64,000 nucleotides of DNA from Candidatus Thorarchaeota archaeon (GTDB lineage Archaea; Asgardarchaeota; Thorarchaeia; Thorarchaeales; Thorarchaeaceae), in contig JAGSHN010000022.1 of the NCBI GenBank assembly GCA_029855935.1, positions 1-64,000 of the forward strand, written 5' to 3'. Below, one piece after another: positions 8,393 to 16,358 of this stretch (within the stretch, counting starts at the first letter, position 1; each line of letters starts with the position of its first letter). A program made the position numbers and the translations under genes. The notes below the pieces were generated by a model. That model had not been told where the DNA came from, did not search any database, and worked only from the letters and a program-made list of their open reading frames with translations.

Positions 8393-9064
8393 CTAGTCCT
8401 TCTCCTTGAGACGCCAGAGCCCCTTAGGATCGTCCTCAAGATGGCCGAGGTAGACCATATGCTGGCGAACGGTCTCAAGCTCGTCATCCGGAAGAACCAC
8501 GTTATTGTATTCCCGGAGGTGCTTCTTGACGTCACGCAGTGTCATCTCGGTCAGTTTCTCGCCCTTGAAGATCTCAAGGACAAGATGGGTCAGGTCCTCC
8601 ATACGATTCCACGGGAAGATCTCCCATGCCCAGGTGACCTCGACACCGTAGTAGTCAGGAACGAACTTGGAGCCGACTATGTGCATCAGTGTGGCAGAAC
8701 GCACCTCGGCAGGGCCCTTCTCCTTGACGTGGTTCACAGCCATCGTCAGGCTCTCGCCCGTGTCTGTGATGTCGTCAACCACAAGGACGCGCTTTCCAGT
8801 CACATCAGCCGTAAGCGGGCTAGTCAGTCGCGCCTTACCATCCTTCGTCGCGGTGACGCCCCAGTGATCGACCTTCACGCTGTAGAGCTCCTTGACACCG
8901 AGGAGGTCACACTGGATTCGGGCATGTACCCATCCACCGCGCGCTATGCCGACAATCACATCCGGACGCCAGCCCGATGTCTTGATCTTGGCAGCGGTCT
9001 GCGTCGCGTACTTGTAGATGTCGTCAAAGTCTAGAACGTAACAGAGGGGACCTTTCAGCTCCAT
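8393..9064 (-). CDS. Purine (hypoxanthine/xanthine/guanine-type) phosphoribosyltransferase
   Basis: The product is 223 residues. It has the PRPP-binding motif VLVVDDITDTGESL and the upstream PPi-loop region IVGIARGGW, the hallmarks of type I phosphoribosyltransferases. It should transfer ribose-5-phosphate from PRPP to a purine base. The exact base cannot be read from sequence; archaeal relatives act on hypoxanthine, guanine or xanthine. ATG 9064 is chosen over an upstream frame start because a TATA box TTTATTATCT lies on the minus strand at 9101-9110 and GGTG sits seven bases before the ATG. It neighbours MTA phosphorylase, which fits purine salvage. Confidence 0.85.
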   Translation of the reverse strand: MELKGPLCYVLDFDDIYKYATQTAAKIKTSGWRPDVIVGIARGGWVHARIQCDLLGVKELYSVKVDHWGVTATKDGKARLTSPLTADVTGKRVLVVDDITDTGESLTMAVNHVKEKGPAEVRSATLMHIVGSKFVPDYYGVEVTWAWEIFPWNRMEDLTHLVLEIFKGEKLTEMTLRDVKKHLREYNNVVLPDDELETVRQHMVYLGHLEDDPKGLWRLKEKD

Positions 9065-9120
9065 CGTGCAGCACCATCTGATTCCGGGGCGCACGTAGAG
9101 AGATAATAAATCTGACGACA

Positions 9121-9960
9121 CTACACCAACGTCTCGATAATGAGCGAGTCGACGTGCCCGGGACGATATCTGATCCTGACAGCGATGTCATCGCCCGTCC
9201 GCACCTCCACAGGCTGTGCCAGGGGAAGCAACAGGTCGCGCCAACCGTCCTCTGGGAACAGGCGGATATCACGAGTGAGAGATGCCTCAAAGAAACCAAC
9301 AAAGCCGTGCACCGTTCCATTCTCTACGGCCTCGAACTCTATCTTCTTGTCAACACTGACCGGAGCGGGTGCCCCGAAGTCGAACGTCGCAAGTACGGCC
9401 GCGTCACTGAGGTCACGGGCGGCCCCCCGGTCCACCGTCTGTGGCACCAGAGGAAATCTGAGAGCGTGAACACCGAACCGGTCCAGCAGATGCGGACACT
9501 CCACAGGCACAAGATAGACCGTCGCATTGCGTGGGAGAATCGCTCCGTCATGCCTCAGCACCTTCTGAACGGCGTGTGCGCACGCCTCGACCTGCTGTTC
9601 CACCAACATCATCGAGGACAGCATCTCGCATATCACAACATCCGCTCGCTCTGACGGGACAAACTCAGCAAAGTGGGACTCCACAAACTCAGTACGGGAA
9701 GACAGGTCATTTATCTCCGCAGCGTGCCGCGCGTAGGATACGCAGAGTGGATTGATGTCAACGCCAATCACTCTCCGCGCTCCAGATCTCGCCGCAAATA
9801 GGGCCAGCACACCTGACCCCGTCCCCAGATCAACAACAATGGCATCGTTGTTCACGGTCTCCTCGATGGCTATGCGGAATTTTTCCAGCCGAGAGGAGTG
9901 TGAGAGCAGGCTGACAGCGTGGAGGAGGGAGAATGGTGTAGCCAGACCAGAGGACGTCAT
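9121..9960 (-). CDS. PRMT-like SAM-dependent methyltransferase
   Basis: The product is 279 residues. Motif I is VVDLGTGSG (42-50), followed by the acidic ribose-binding VIGVDIN. CEMLSSMMLVE puts E112 and E121 nine residues apart, the spacing of the double-E arginine clamp of protein arginine methyltransferases. The C-terminal half has a GFVGFFEASL strand and DGWRDLLLPLAQPVEV, resembling the PRMT beta-barrel and its THW-loop region, although Thr-His is not conserved. Eukaryotic PRMTs methylate arginines on RNA-binding proteins and histones; the substrate here is unknown. The start is ATG 9960, 21-30 bases from a TATA box at 9981-9990, so the mRNA is probably leaderless. Confidence 0.8.
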   Translation of the reverse strand: MTSSGLATPFSLLHAVSLLSHSSRLEKFRIAIEETVNNDAIVVDLGTGSGVLALFAARSGARRVIGVDINPLCVSYARHAAEINDLSSRTEFVESHFAEFVPSERADVVICEMLSSMMLVEQQVEACAHAVQKVLRHDGAILPRNATVYLVPVECPHLLDRFGVHALRFPLVPQTVDRGAARDLSDAAVLATFDFGAPAPVSVDKKIEFEAVENGTVHGFVGFFEASLTRDIRLFPEDGWRDLLLPLAQPVEVRTGDDIAVRIRYRPGHVDSLIIETLV

Positions 9961-9980
9961 CGTTTTGCCGTAAAGCCACG

Positions 9981-9990
9981 TTATTATAAC
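9981..9990. promoter_or_regulatory. TATA element GTTATAATAA (minus-strand reading)
   Basis: On the minus strand this box lies about 25 bases from ATG 9960, predicting a leaderless PRMT-like mRNA. Read on the plus strand (TTATTATAAC) it could also serve the TPR gene starting near 10043. Confidence 0.55.
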
Positions 9991-10042
9991 TGAGAGTATT
10001 GCACCCACGTCAGACCTCTGTCCTGCTCTGGTACCACATCCG

Positions 10043-11227
10043 GTGGTGCCCTGTGAGGTGACCAAGACGAGATCACCAGACCTTGAAGATGCCGTTGAGG
10101 CAATGCGACAGCAACAGTTCGAAGAGGCGGTCACCATTCTTGAGAGACTGGCCGAGACCCGAGGCAATGACCCGGAGGTCCTCGTCTATCTTGGCGTGGC
10201 CTATGTACAGGCGGAGCGCCCAAGAAAGGCGATAGATGTTCTTCGCAGGGCGGAGGAGATCGTAGAAGATCACCCGGTCATAGCGCAGTTCCTCGGCCGT
10301 TCCTATAAGGCAATCAAGGAGTACGCACTGGCTGAGAGATACCTTGAGATGGCAGTCTCGCTGGACCCTGAGGCCTACGACTCGTGGCTGGACCTCGGAG
10401 AGGTGCTGTATCTGAGTCAGCAGTACGGTCGTGCCGCGGACGTTCTATCAACCGCGTGTGAGCGATTTCCCGGGGATGCGGCCCTCCACTCAATCCTTGC
10501 AATGGCGTTCTATCGCCTAGGTGATTACACACAGGCAGCTGACGAGTGGTCCGTGGTCTATAGACAACGGCCTGACTCAATCGTTGCCCTCGCAAACTAT
10601 GCCTACACGCTGCTCTACTTGGGACGCATCGAAGACACTCTTCCTCTGATGGAGCGGGCGAAGGAGATTGCACCGACACACTACAGAACGCTGATGATCT
10701 GCGGCGAGGTGGAATTCCAGAGAGGCAACCTCGACGTCGCACAGGAGTACTTCGAGCGGGCACTCGACAAGTGCAGTGTGAGCGCCGAGGCCCTGGGACG
10801 CCTTGCACTGATAGAGGAGTTTCGCGGCAATATCAAGAGAGCCGAGTTCTATCTCACACTGGTCAGAGAGCTGATGGAGCGCGATCCGTCAGCGTGGCAG
10901 AGGACTTGTGATATCCACGTGCGGCGCGGCGACTACGACGGCCACCTCCAATGTCTCCACGGTGCGGTTGAGAGAGATCCGAACTCCCCAGCAGCGTGGG
11001 TGGGCCTTGCCTCCGAACTCCAGAGAAGAGGACTCAGAGAGGAGGCGAGTGAGGCGTGGATGAAGGCCATAGAACTGCGCGGCTACGTGAAGGTCTACTG
11101 TCCGCGCTGTCACATCTACCAGCGATACGACATCTCTGACACAACGGAGAAGGTGTTGTCGGTGGCGGTCACGTGCCCGGGCTGTAGTGAGGAGCTGCCG
11201 CTGCCAGAGAGTCTTGCAGTTGTGTGA
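10043..11227 (+). CDS. TPR-repeat protein with C-terminal zinc ribbon
   Basis: The product is 394 residues. About nine TPR units run from residue 15 to 350 (for example VLVYLGVAYVQAERPRKAIDVL and AAWVGLASELQRRGLREEA). A short zinc ribbon ends the protein, with CPRC and CPGC about 30 residues apart. It is soluble, with no signal peptide. TPR arrays bind partner proteins; the partner is unknown. The start is uncertain: GTG 10043, GTG near 10058 and ATG 10103 are all possible. Six bases after its stop comes the Nudix gene, so the two probably share a transcript. Confidence 0.8.
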   Translation: MVPCEVTKTRSPDLEDAVEAMRQQQFEEAVTILERLAETRGNDPEVLVYLGVAYVQAERPRKAIDVLRRAEEIVEDHPVIAQFLGRSYKAIKEYALAERYLEMAVSLDPEAYDSWLDLGEVLYLSQQYGRAADVLSTACERFPGDAALHSILAMAFYRLGDYTQAADEWSVVYRQRPDSIVALANYAYTLLYLGRIEDTLPLMERAKEIAPTHYRTLMICGEVEFQRGNLDVAQEYFERALDKCSVSAEALGRLALIEEFRGNIKRAEFYLTLVRELMERDPSAWQRTCDIHVRRGDYDGHLQCLHGAVERDPNSPAAWVGLASELQRRGLREEASEAWMKAIELRGYVKVYCPRCHIYQRYDISDTTEKVLSVAVTCPGCSEELPLPESLAVV

Positions 11228-11233
11228 GCACAG

Positions 11234-11734
11234 ATGACGCTCGGAACACGGAAGGAGCCGGAGATGAAGGCCACTAGTGAGATGAAGGAAAGGCTGTACC
11301 CCTCTCGGCCTATGGCAGCAGTTGGCGCCGTGGTAATCGGCCGCAGAGGAGTCCTGCTGGTCAGGAGGGACAAGGACCCGGGCCGGGGCAGGTGGAGTAT
11401 CCCTGGTGGTGTCGTTGAGATCGGAGAGACACAGGAACAGGCAGTCGTCCGCGAGGTACGCGAGGAGACCGGCATTGACGTGAGAGTCATACGGATCATA
11501 GACTCCTTCGACCTGATCACAAGGGACAACGAGGGCCGGATAAGATTTCACTACGTGATAAACCACTACCTTGCGAGAACAGACTCTGAAGACGCGGAAC
11601 CCGTCCCTGAGAGTGCGGAGGCAGTTGCTGCTTGGTTCGCCCCCGAGGAACTTGACAACGTCGACGCCCCTCGGGAGGTGATTGATCTCATTCGCAAAGC
11701 CCTCGCCCAGACTCGTGGCCCACGGGGGCCTTGA
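11234..11734 (+). CDS. Nudix hydrolase
   Basis: This pyrophosphohydrolase cleaves a nucleoside diphosphate linked to another group. The Nudix box reads GGVVEIGETQEQAVVREV then REETGI, matching GX5EX7REUXEEXGU, with the metal-binding glutamates in place. At 166 residues it fits ADP-ribose pyrophosphatase or MutT-like members, but the substrate cannot be assigned. ATG 11234 lies seven bases after the TPR stop; ATG 11264 is an alternative. It is probably cotranscribed with the TPR/zinc-ribbon gene. Confidence 0.88.
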   Translation: MTLGTRKEPEMKATSEMKERLYPSRPMAAVGAVVIGRRGVLLVRRDKDPGRGRWSIPGGVVEIGETQEQAVVREVREETGIDVRVIRIIDSFDLITRDNEGRIRFHYVINHYLARTDSEDAEPVPESAEAVAAWFAPEELDNVDAPREVIDLIRKALAQTRGPRGP

Positions 11735-11757
11735 GAGCACTGTCGGACGGCCGAAGA

Positions 11758-11765
11758 GATATAAG
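11758..11765 (+). promoter_or_regulatory. TATA box for the 152-residue membrane protein
   Basis: GATATAAG lies 52-59 bases before ATG 11817, in the 82-base gap after the Nudix gene. It predicts separate transcription of the membrane-protein gene with a leader of about 25-30 bases. Confidence 0.5.
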
Positions 11766-11816
11766 CGCTTCTCGTCCCCTGCATAAAGACAGACACAGCA
11801 AAGGAGCTGGGACAGA

Positions 11817-12275
11817 ATGTTTAGAACAATCATCGCACTCCTGATAGCCGTCATAGTAGCCGTCCTGATCGGGGCCTTCCAGATTCTTGGACTGACCCTT
11901 GAACAGATTCAGACAATCCTTCAGAGCAGCAATGTGACAAGCGCGCTGCAGTACCAAGGCAGCCTCCTATTTGCCTCCCTGATGACGCCATACTCGATGG
12001 CGATGAGCGGAGTCTACAGCCCCCTTGTGGCCCTCGGAGTCGCCGGCTTCGTGGCCGGTCTCGTTTCCAAGAGCCCGGTGAGGATGTTCTTTGTGTCCAT
12101 CATTGCCCTCGTCATCTTCTTCGTGGCATACGTGGCACTCTCCATCGGCGCTGCTCTCCAGATTGATGTGCTGATGACAGTGGCCAAGAACATAGCCATT
12201 GATCTCGGAGCGGCCTTCGGACTGCTCTTCATCCCTGGAATCATCGGTGCGCAGCTGACGGCTGAAGAGTACTGA
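11817..12275 (+). CDS. Small multi-pass membrane protein, unknown
   Basis: The product is 152 residues, mostly hydrophobic. Membrane segments lie at about 4-25, 62-84, 90-115 and 122-148; between the first two is a polar stretch with Asn/Gln/Ser. The first segment could be an uncleaved signal anchor. A TATA box at 11758-11765 gives it its own promoter. It ends in front of a hairpin shared with the convergent RecJ-like gene. No family recognised. Confidence 0.7.
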   Translation: MFRTIIALLIAVIVAVLIGAFQILGLTLEQIQTILQSSNVTSALQYQGSLLFASLMTPYSMAMSGVYSPLVALGVAGFVAGLVSKSPVRMFFVSIIALVIFFVAYVALSIGAALQIDVLMTVAKNIAIDLGAAFGLLFIPGIIGAQLTAEEY

Positions 12276-12279
12276 ACGG

Positions 12280-12308
12280 GGAAAGGGGTCGGCGCCCCCT
12301 TCCTCTTC
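12280..12308. terminator. Hairpin between convergent genes
   Basis: AAGGGG and CCCCTT flank a short TCGGCG-containing loop just after the TGA of the membrane-protein gene, and T-rich sequence follows. The stem could stop transcription from either side, since the DHH nuclease gene ends at 12320 on the other strand. Confidence 0.4.
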
Positions 12309-12319
12309 AGAACATGTGC

Positions 12320-13861
12320 CTATCTCTTGTTCTTTGGCTTGGCCAGGGTCTTCTCCAGCAGAGAGGACACCCTCTCCAAGAACTCATCTAGGTATTCGTC
12401 TCGGACAAATGCACCTGCCGCCATCGGATGGCCCCCCGCCTCGACCACGAGCTGTCCGTGGCGGTCATTCATTGCCCTCGCAACCGAGACGAACACCTCC
12501 TTCAGATTGACGCCTTTTCTGACGAGGTCCTTATGGGCACGACCAGAGATCTTCACGAAGGGACCCTCATCGGACGTGCGTGTCGCAATGCCTATCACTG
12601 GCCGGTCGGACGGCACAATCTTCGACCCCTGTGCCATTCCTATCACTATTCCCACTATGGTGTCGGGAGTCTCTGGGTCACGGACTATGTACATCCCGTC
12701 GGTCTCCTCGTATCCGTTCTCCTCCAGCCTTCTCAGAGCAGAGGAGAGGTTCTGACGGTGTACCTGCAATAGTGATCTGCCCGCGGAGTAGGCCTCCTCA
12801 TCACCCAGGCATATCCTCACGCCAATCTCGGGACGCGAGTTTCGCCCGCAGGCGTTGAGCAATGTGGCAAACTCTTTGGCAATTCTCATCTCGCTGCGCT
12901 GCGGCCGTCTCAGGAGCTCGACTACCTCGCCTATGATATTTTGTGCAACCGAGGGCGGATAGCCAGCCTCAAGGATGACTCCGACTAGACCCTGAACGGC
13001 CCTCTTCTTCTCGTCAGGACTGAGGTCAGTCCACATCCTCCACTTGTCCTCATCATCCTTGAGGGGGATGTCGCGTTCCTCGAAGAAGGACATGCACGCG
13101 TCCCTATTGCCAGTCAACCCTGGGAGGTAGGGCTCGGTACAATACTCAAGCAGGAAGGGCAGAGGGCGCGTGTTTATCCCGAAGAACGTCAGGTCCCGTT
13201 TCCTCAGCAGGACGCCAGCCCGTTCGCCAATCTCAGCAATGCGCTTGTTTGTGCCAACAAGGCCCCGACCGTAGTACCGTTGAAGGTCGCCAGTAGCGCC
13301 TACGACAGCGAGTTCGCTCAGGTCCACATTGCGCCGGTCCATCGTCAGAGCGAGCAGGAATGCCACACCGGCGGCTGAAACGTCAAAGGAGCCGTCCATG
13401 CCGTGAAGGTGGGGGTTGATCTCAACAATGTCTGACCGCCGCTCGGCCTCGCCACGCATGCGGTCGCCAGCATCCTCCTCTCCACTCTGACCGTTGCCGC
13501 CACTCTGCGGTAGGTGATGGTCAAGAATGATGATACCACGGACAGACTCGAACTGGCGTCTCATCTTCTCGATCAGGGCCCGTTGGCCTGTCCCAAGGTC
13601 GCTAAAGATGACCACATCAGAGTGGTTCTCGCGGAGCAGTTCAGCGACCTCTGTGATTGTCTCAGAATTGAGCTGGTGAATGTTGCGCCAGATGTGTGGT
13701 ATCTTCGAGCGCCTGAGAAGGGAGACCACTATTGCGAGAGACGTTATTCCGTCTGCGTCGATGTGGGATATAGCAAGAACGTGCCGGGCGTCGCACAGCA
13801 GGTCTGCAGCGCGGTTCAGTCCCCTCTGCAGGTCTTCGGGCAGCTCGCTGAGAATCTCCAT
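12320..13861 (-). CDS. RecJ/GAN-type DHH-DHHA1 nuclease
   Basis: The product is 513 residues. DHH-domain motifs are present: SHIDADG (near 32-38), FSDLGTGQ, LDHHLP (the DHH motif) and a later NPHLHGMDGS. The C-terminal DHHA1 domain has GGHPMAAGAFV. These metal-dependent enzymes are 5'-3' or 3'-5' exonucleases. In archaea, GAN associates with GINS in the replisome and is related to eukaryotic Cdc45. Length and motifs fit archaeal RecJ homologues; which paralogue it is I cannot say. A minus-strand TATA ACTTATTAC at 13886-13894 is about 29 bases from ATG 13861, so the message is probably leaderless. Confidence 0.87.
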   Translation of the reverse strand: MEILSELPEDLQRGLNRAADLLCDARHVLAISHIDADGITSLAIVVSLLRRSKIPHIWRNIHQLNSETITEVAELLRENHSDVVIFSDLGTGQRALIEKMRRQFESVRGIIILDHHLPQSGGNGQSGEEDAGDRMRGEAERRSDIVEINPHLHGMDGSFDVSAAGVAFLLALTMDRRNVDLSELAVVGATGDLQRYYGRGLVGTNKRIAEIGERAGVLLRKRDLTFFGINTRPLPFLLEYCTEPYLPGLTGNRDACMSFFEERDIPLKDDEDKWRMWTDLSPDEKKRAVQGLVGVILEAGYPPSVAQNIIGEVVELLRRPQRSEMRIAKEFATLLNACGRNSRPEIGVRICLGDEEAYSAGRSLLQVHRQNLSSALRRLEENGYEETDGMYIVRDPETPDTIVGIVIGMAQGSKIVPSDRPVIGIATRTSDEGPFVKISGRAHKDLVRKGVNLKEVFVSVARAMNDRHGQLVVEAGGHPMAAGAFVRDEYLDEFLERVSSLLEKTLAKPKNKR

Positions 13862-13928
13862 TGTAGATGGTGAGAGTCAAATCGAGTAATAAGTGGGCCG
13901 CTCTGTCAATGCGAGCTATTTGCCACCC

Positions 13929-14270
13929 TCACTCAGCACCTCGAGCCAGTCGCGAGAGAGCAAGAAAGACTATCAGGAAGAAGCTGGCCACCGCAGCGAG
14001 TGCCCTGGCTACCTTCTGCCACCTCGTTTTCGGGACCTCAAGATCACGGAGTTCATTTGTGACACGACGCAGATAGACGCGCCTCTCCGAGTACAGGACG
14101 TTGGGATCGTCAAGCTGAGATGCAAATTCCGACCATGCAACATGATAGGGCGGCTCCGCATCTGTCGTCATCGCCCACTCCGTCCATCTCTTGAGAATCT
14201 CGCTCCTGTGAGGTTCTGGGAAGGACGCAATGACACGGCGTATCTTCTCATCATAGTCCGGTGGTATCAT
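13929..14270 (-). CDS. Unknown tail-anchored small protein
   Basis: The product is 113 residues. A soluble helical part (KIRRVIASFPEPHR, LYSERRVYLRRVTNELRDL) is followed by one hydrophobic segment (VARALAAVASFFLIVFLAL, about 89-107) and a short basic tail, so it looks C-tail-anchored. ATG 14270 is chosen over an upstream frame start because AGGTG lies seven bases before it. A TATA-like ACTTAATAG lies about 50 bases upstream. No family recognised. Confidence 0.6.
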   Translation of the reverse strand: MIPPDYDEKIRRVIASFPEPHRSEILKRWTEWAMTTDAEPPYHVAWSEFASQLDDPNVLYSERRVYLRRVTNELRDLEVPKTRWQKVARALAAVASFFLIVFLALSRLARGAE

Positions 14271-14394
14271 GATGTGCACCTTGCCCCGGCATACCTCATC
14301 GCAATGTTCGGTGTGCAATCTATTAAGTCTATGCCATAGGTACCGTTCTTCCGAAAATTGGAGGGAATGCGCATCAATCGAGAGGCCGGCGCGT

Positions 14395-15000
14395 CTATCG
14401 CATCTTCGTCAGCTCTTTCTGCCAATCCCTGATGTCAGAACGCAGTTTGTTCAGGTCGGCCGGGTTGACGGGGTCCACACGGCCGTAGGTCTTCAGTATC
14501 CTGACCCACCGCTGCATCTTGACAACAAGGTTCGGGCTCCCTCCGCGCTGCTCGAACAGGTCGGCCGTTTCACGTATCTTGTCGGCAAGATCGCTAGCAA
14601 TGACGCCATCTCGTATCTGGGCCTCGAGCGTGTCAAGCAGCGAGCTGAGAGAAGACACTCTGGCCTTCTCCTCGACACTTGACGTGGGACGAGAGACTGC
14701 AACAGCAGCCGCCTGACTCGGCATGCTCCGAATCGCCTCGGCTAGGTCATCAAGTTTCTCGCTATTGGCAGCAACCGCAAGAGCAAGGTCGCCCAACTTG
14801 TCGTCCATCCCTGCAAGCCTGGTCATGACCTCGATCATCTTGTTCAGCATCTCGGTCATCCGGGTCAGGGCACTATTGATCTCGGTCAGCTTGGCGCGAA
14901 TGTAGGTGTCTTCCTCTGTCACGAGACTCAGCTCTCCTCGGGAAATGTGGATGCTTCCTTCACAATCCAGTCCTGTCTGCTCTCTGTCTGGCATTCTCAT
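14395..15000 (-). CDS. Coiled-coil protein, unknown
   Basis: The product is about 201 residues, predicted mostly helical. Heptad-like repeats span roughly residues 30-95 (INSALTRMTEMLNKMIEVM, LAVAANSEKLDDLAEAI), then a Pro/Ser linker and a second helical part (LLDTLEAQIRDGV, LRSDIRDWQKELTKM). There is no signal peptide or membrane segment. The promoter CCTAAATAAGG (about 15047-15057, minus reading) argues against the furthest start (15039); ATG 15000, ATG 14994 or a GTG further in with GAGGAG upstream remain possible. A structural or scaffold role is likely but unproven. Confidence 0.6.
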   Translation of the reverse strand: MRMPDREQTGLDCEGSIHISRGELSLVTEEDTYIRAKLTEINSALTRMTEMLNKMIEVMTRLAGMDDKLGDLALAVAANSEKLDDLAEAIRSMPSQAAAVAVSRPTSSVEEKARVSSLSSLLDTLEAQIRDGVIASDLADKIRETADLFEQRGGSPNLVVKMQRWVRILKTYGRVDPVNPADLNKLRSDIRDWQKELTKMR

Positions 15001-15046
15001 AAAGTTTCTGTGGCTTTCCTCAGGATGCCTCAGTGCCATAACTCAA

Positions 15047-15057
15047 CCTTATTTAGG
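15047..15057. promoter_or_regulatory. Two-way TATA element CCTTATTTAGG
   Basis: This nearly palindromic AT-rich element lies between the divergent coiled-coil gene (-) and cupin gene (+). It is about 47 bases from ATG 15000 on the minus strand and about 75 from the cupin start on the plus strand, so it may serve both. Confidence 0.4.
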
Positions 15058-15128
15058 AGCTAGATGATGACGCGACCCAGAGCCGTGGACCTAAGGCTGG
15101 ACCAAGGCCTGAAGAGGAGGTCTCAACG

Positions 15129-15479
15129 CTGTACGTAATAAACTACCGTGAGCGAGAAGAGGTGATAGTCGAACTTCCGGGGGCCGAGGGAGCAACAATG
15201 AGATGGCTCATTGGAAAGACGAATGGTGCCAAGACCTATGCTATGAGACTGTTCACGATTCAGCCCGGAGGCAAGATTCCGTTGCACAACCATCCGGAGG
15301 AGCACGAGATATTCGTTCTTCAGGGGCGCGCAAAGATGCTTGGCAGCCTCGAGGAGACCTACGCCAAGAAGGACGATGTCGTCTTTGTGCCCTCTAACGA
15401 GCCTCACGGGTATGACAACACGGAGGGCACAGAGCCTTTCAGATTCATCTGCGTGATTCCGCTCCTCGAGAAGGATTGA
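15129..15479 (+). CDS. Small cupin-fold protein, probable CTG start
   Basis: The product is a single-domain cupin of about 116 residues. Motif 1 is PLHNHPEEHEIFVLQG, with two His and a Glu as metal ligands; motif 2 is DDVVFVPSNEPHGYDN with the third His. Cupins of this size act as isomerases, dioxygenases or ligand sensors; the substrate is not clear. The only in-frame ATG/GTG candidates cut into the first strand, and GTG 15162 has no good ribosome site. CTG 15129 gives the typical opening (M/L)YVINYRE and has GAGGAGG (15114-15120) eight bases upstream. It is followed by a HAD phosphatase gene 24 bases downstream. Confidence 0.85.
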   Translation: MYVINYREREEVIVELPGAEGATMRWLIGKTNGAKTYAMRLFTIQPGGKIPLHNHPEEHEIFVLQGRAKMLGSLEETYAKKDDVVFVPSNEPHGYDNTEGTEPFRFICVIPLLEKD

Positions 15480-15503
15480 ACAAACTGTCGTGAGGGATCT
15501 CAC

Positions 15504-16313
15504 GTGACGGATATCGGCGATGCCCCACTATGGATCTTCGATGTGGACAACACGCTCGTCCGGGACATAGAACATCCAACAGCCTTCGAGGATGCCCTGG
15601 CACTCGTTGAGACGCTGCGAGTGAGAGGACGAAACGTTGCGGTATTGACGAACGTCGGAAGACTCTCGGCGCGTCAGGTCAGGAGGGTGCTCCACGATGC
15701 GGGGTTTGTATTTTATGAGAGCAGTATATTCACTGCCGGCGCTGCAGCAGCAGCCTACATCCACAACAGAATGCCTGGCGCCCGTTGTTTTCTCATCAGT
15801 GAGGGCGGTGCACGTGACGACTTCGTTGCACGAGGCCTTCAAGTGACGAACAACCCGCCCGTTGATTTTGTGGCGGTCGGTGCTGACAGAGGAATGACCT
15901 TTCAGGAGCTGAATTTTGCTGCCAAGATGGTCAGTCGGGGTGCGAAGTTGATCTGCATCAGTGGCAGCCGCGCCTATCCAGGGGTCTATCTCGGTCACGA
16001 GGACACCTATATCGGGGAGCTCTCCATTGTGCGGGCAATAGAGGATGCCACAGGTGCGACTGCGACAATCGTGGGAAAGCCTCTGCCAGGGATCTTCATA
16101 GAGACCGCACGTTCACTCGGTGTCGAGCCAGCGGAGGCCGTGATGGTCGGGGACAATCGAGACTCCGATATCGCCGGTGCCCGCGCCGCTGGCATGACCA
16201 CGGTACTGGTTCAGAGAGACCCTCACAACATTGTGGAGTTCGACTCTCGCGGGATGGACACAACGCCGGACATCGTCGTCAACGACCTCCGAGAGCTCAT
16301 CGACAGGCTATGA
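15504..16313 (+). CDS. HAD-superfamily phosphatase (NagD/class IIA-like)
   Basis: The product is 269 residues. HAD motif I is FDVDNTLV (12-19); the second Asp of the usual DxD is replaced only in its neighbour, and the catalytic DxDxT order is kept. Motif II is AVLTNVGR (T-N typical of NagD-like enzymes), the basic residue is in VGKPLPG, and the acidic motif is MVGDNRDSDIAGA. The class IIA cap explains the length. Likely substrates are sugar or nucleotide monophosphates. The start is GTG 15504 with GAGGG about eight bases upstream. It probably forms an operon with the cupin. Confidence 0.88.
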   Translation: MTDIGDAPLWIFDVDNTLVRDIEHPTAFEDALALVETLRVRGRNVAVLTNVGRLSARQVRRVLHDAGFVFYESSIFTAGAAAAAYIHNRMPGARCFLISEGGARDDFVARGLQVTNNPPVDFVAVGADRGMTFQELNFAAKMVSRGAKLICISGSRAYPGVYLGHEDTYIGELSIVRAIEDATGATATIVGKPLPGIFIETARSLGVEPAEAVMVGDNRDSDIAGARAAGMTTVLVQRDPHNIVEFDSRGMDTTPDIVVNDLRELIDRL

Positions 16314-16358
16314 CGGCAATGTCACTACCGTGCGGCAGTCCAAGACTATTTGTGCAAC

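Noticed and set aside
10889-11854. 321-residue minus-strand open frame
   Set aside because: Shadow of the TPR and Nudix genes, both with clear motifs.
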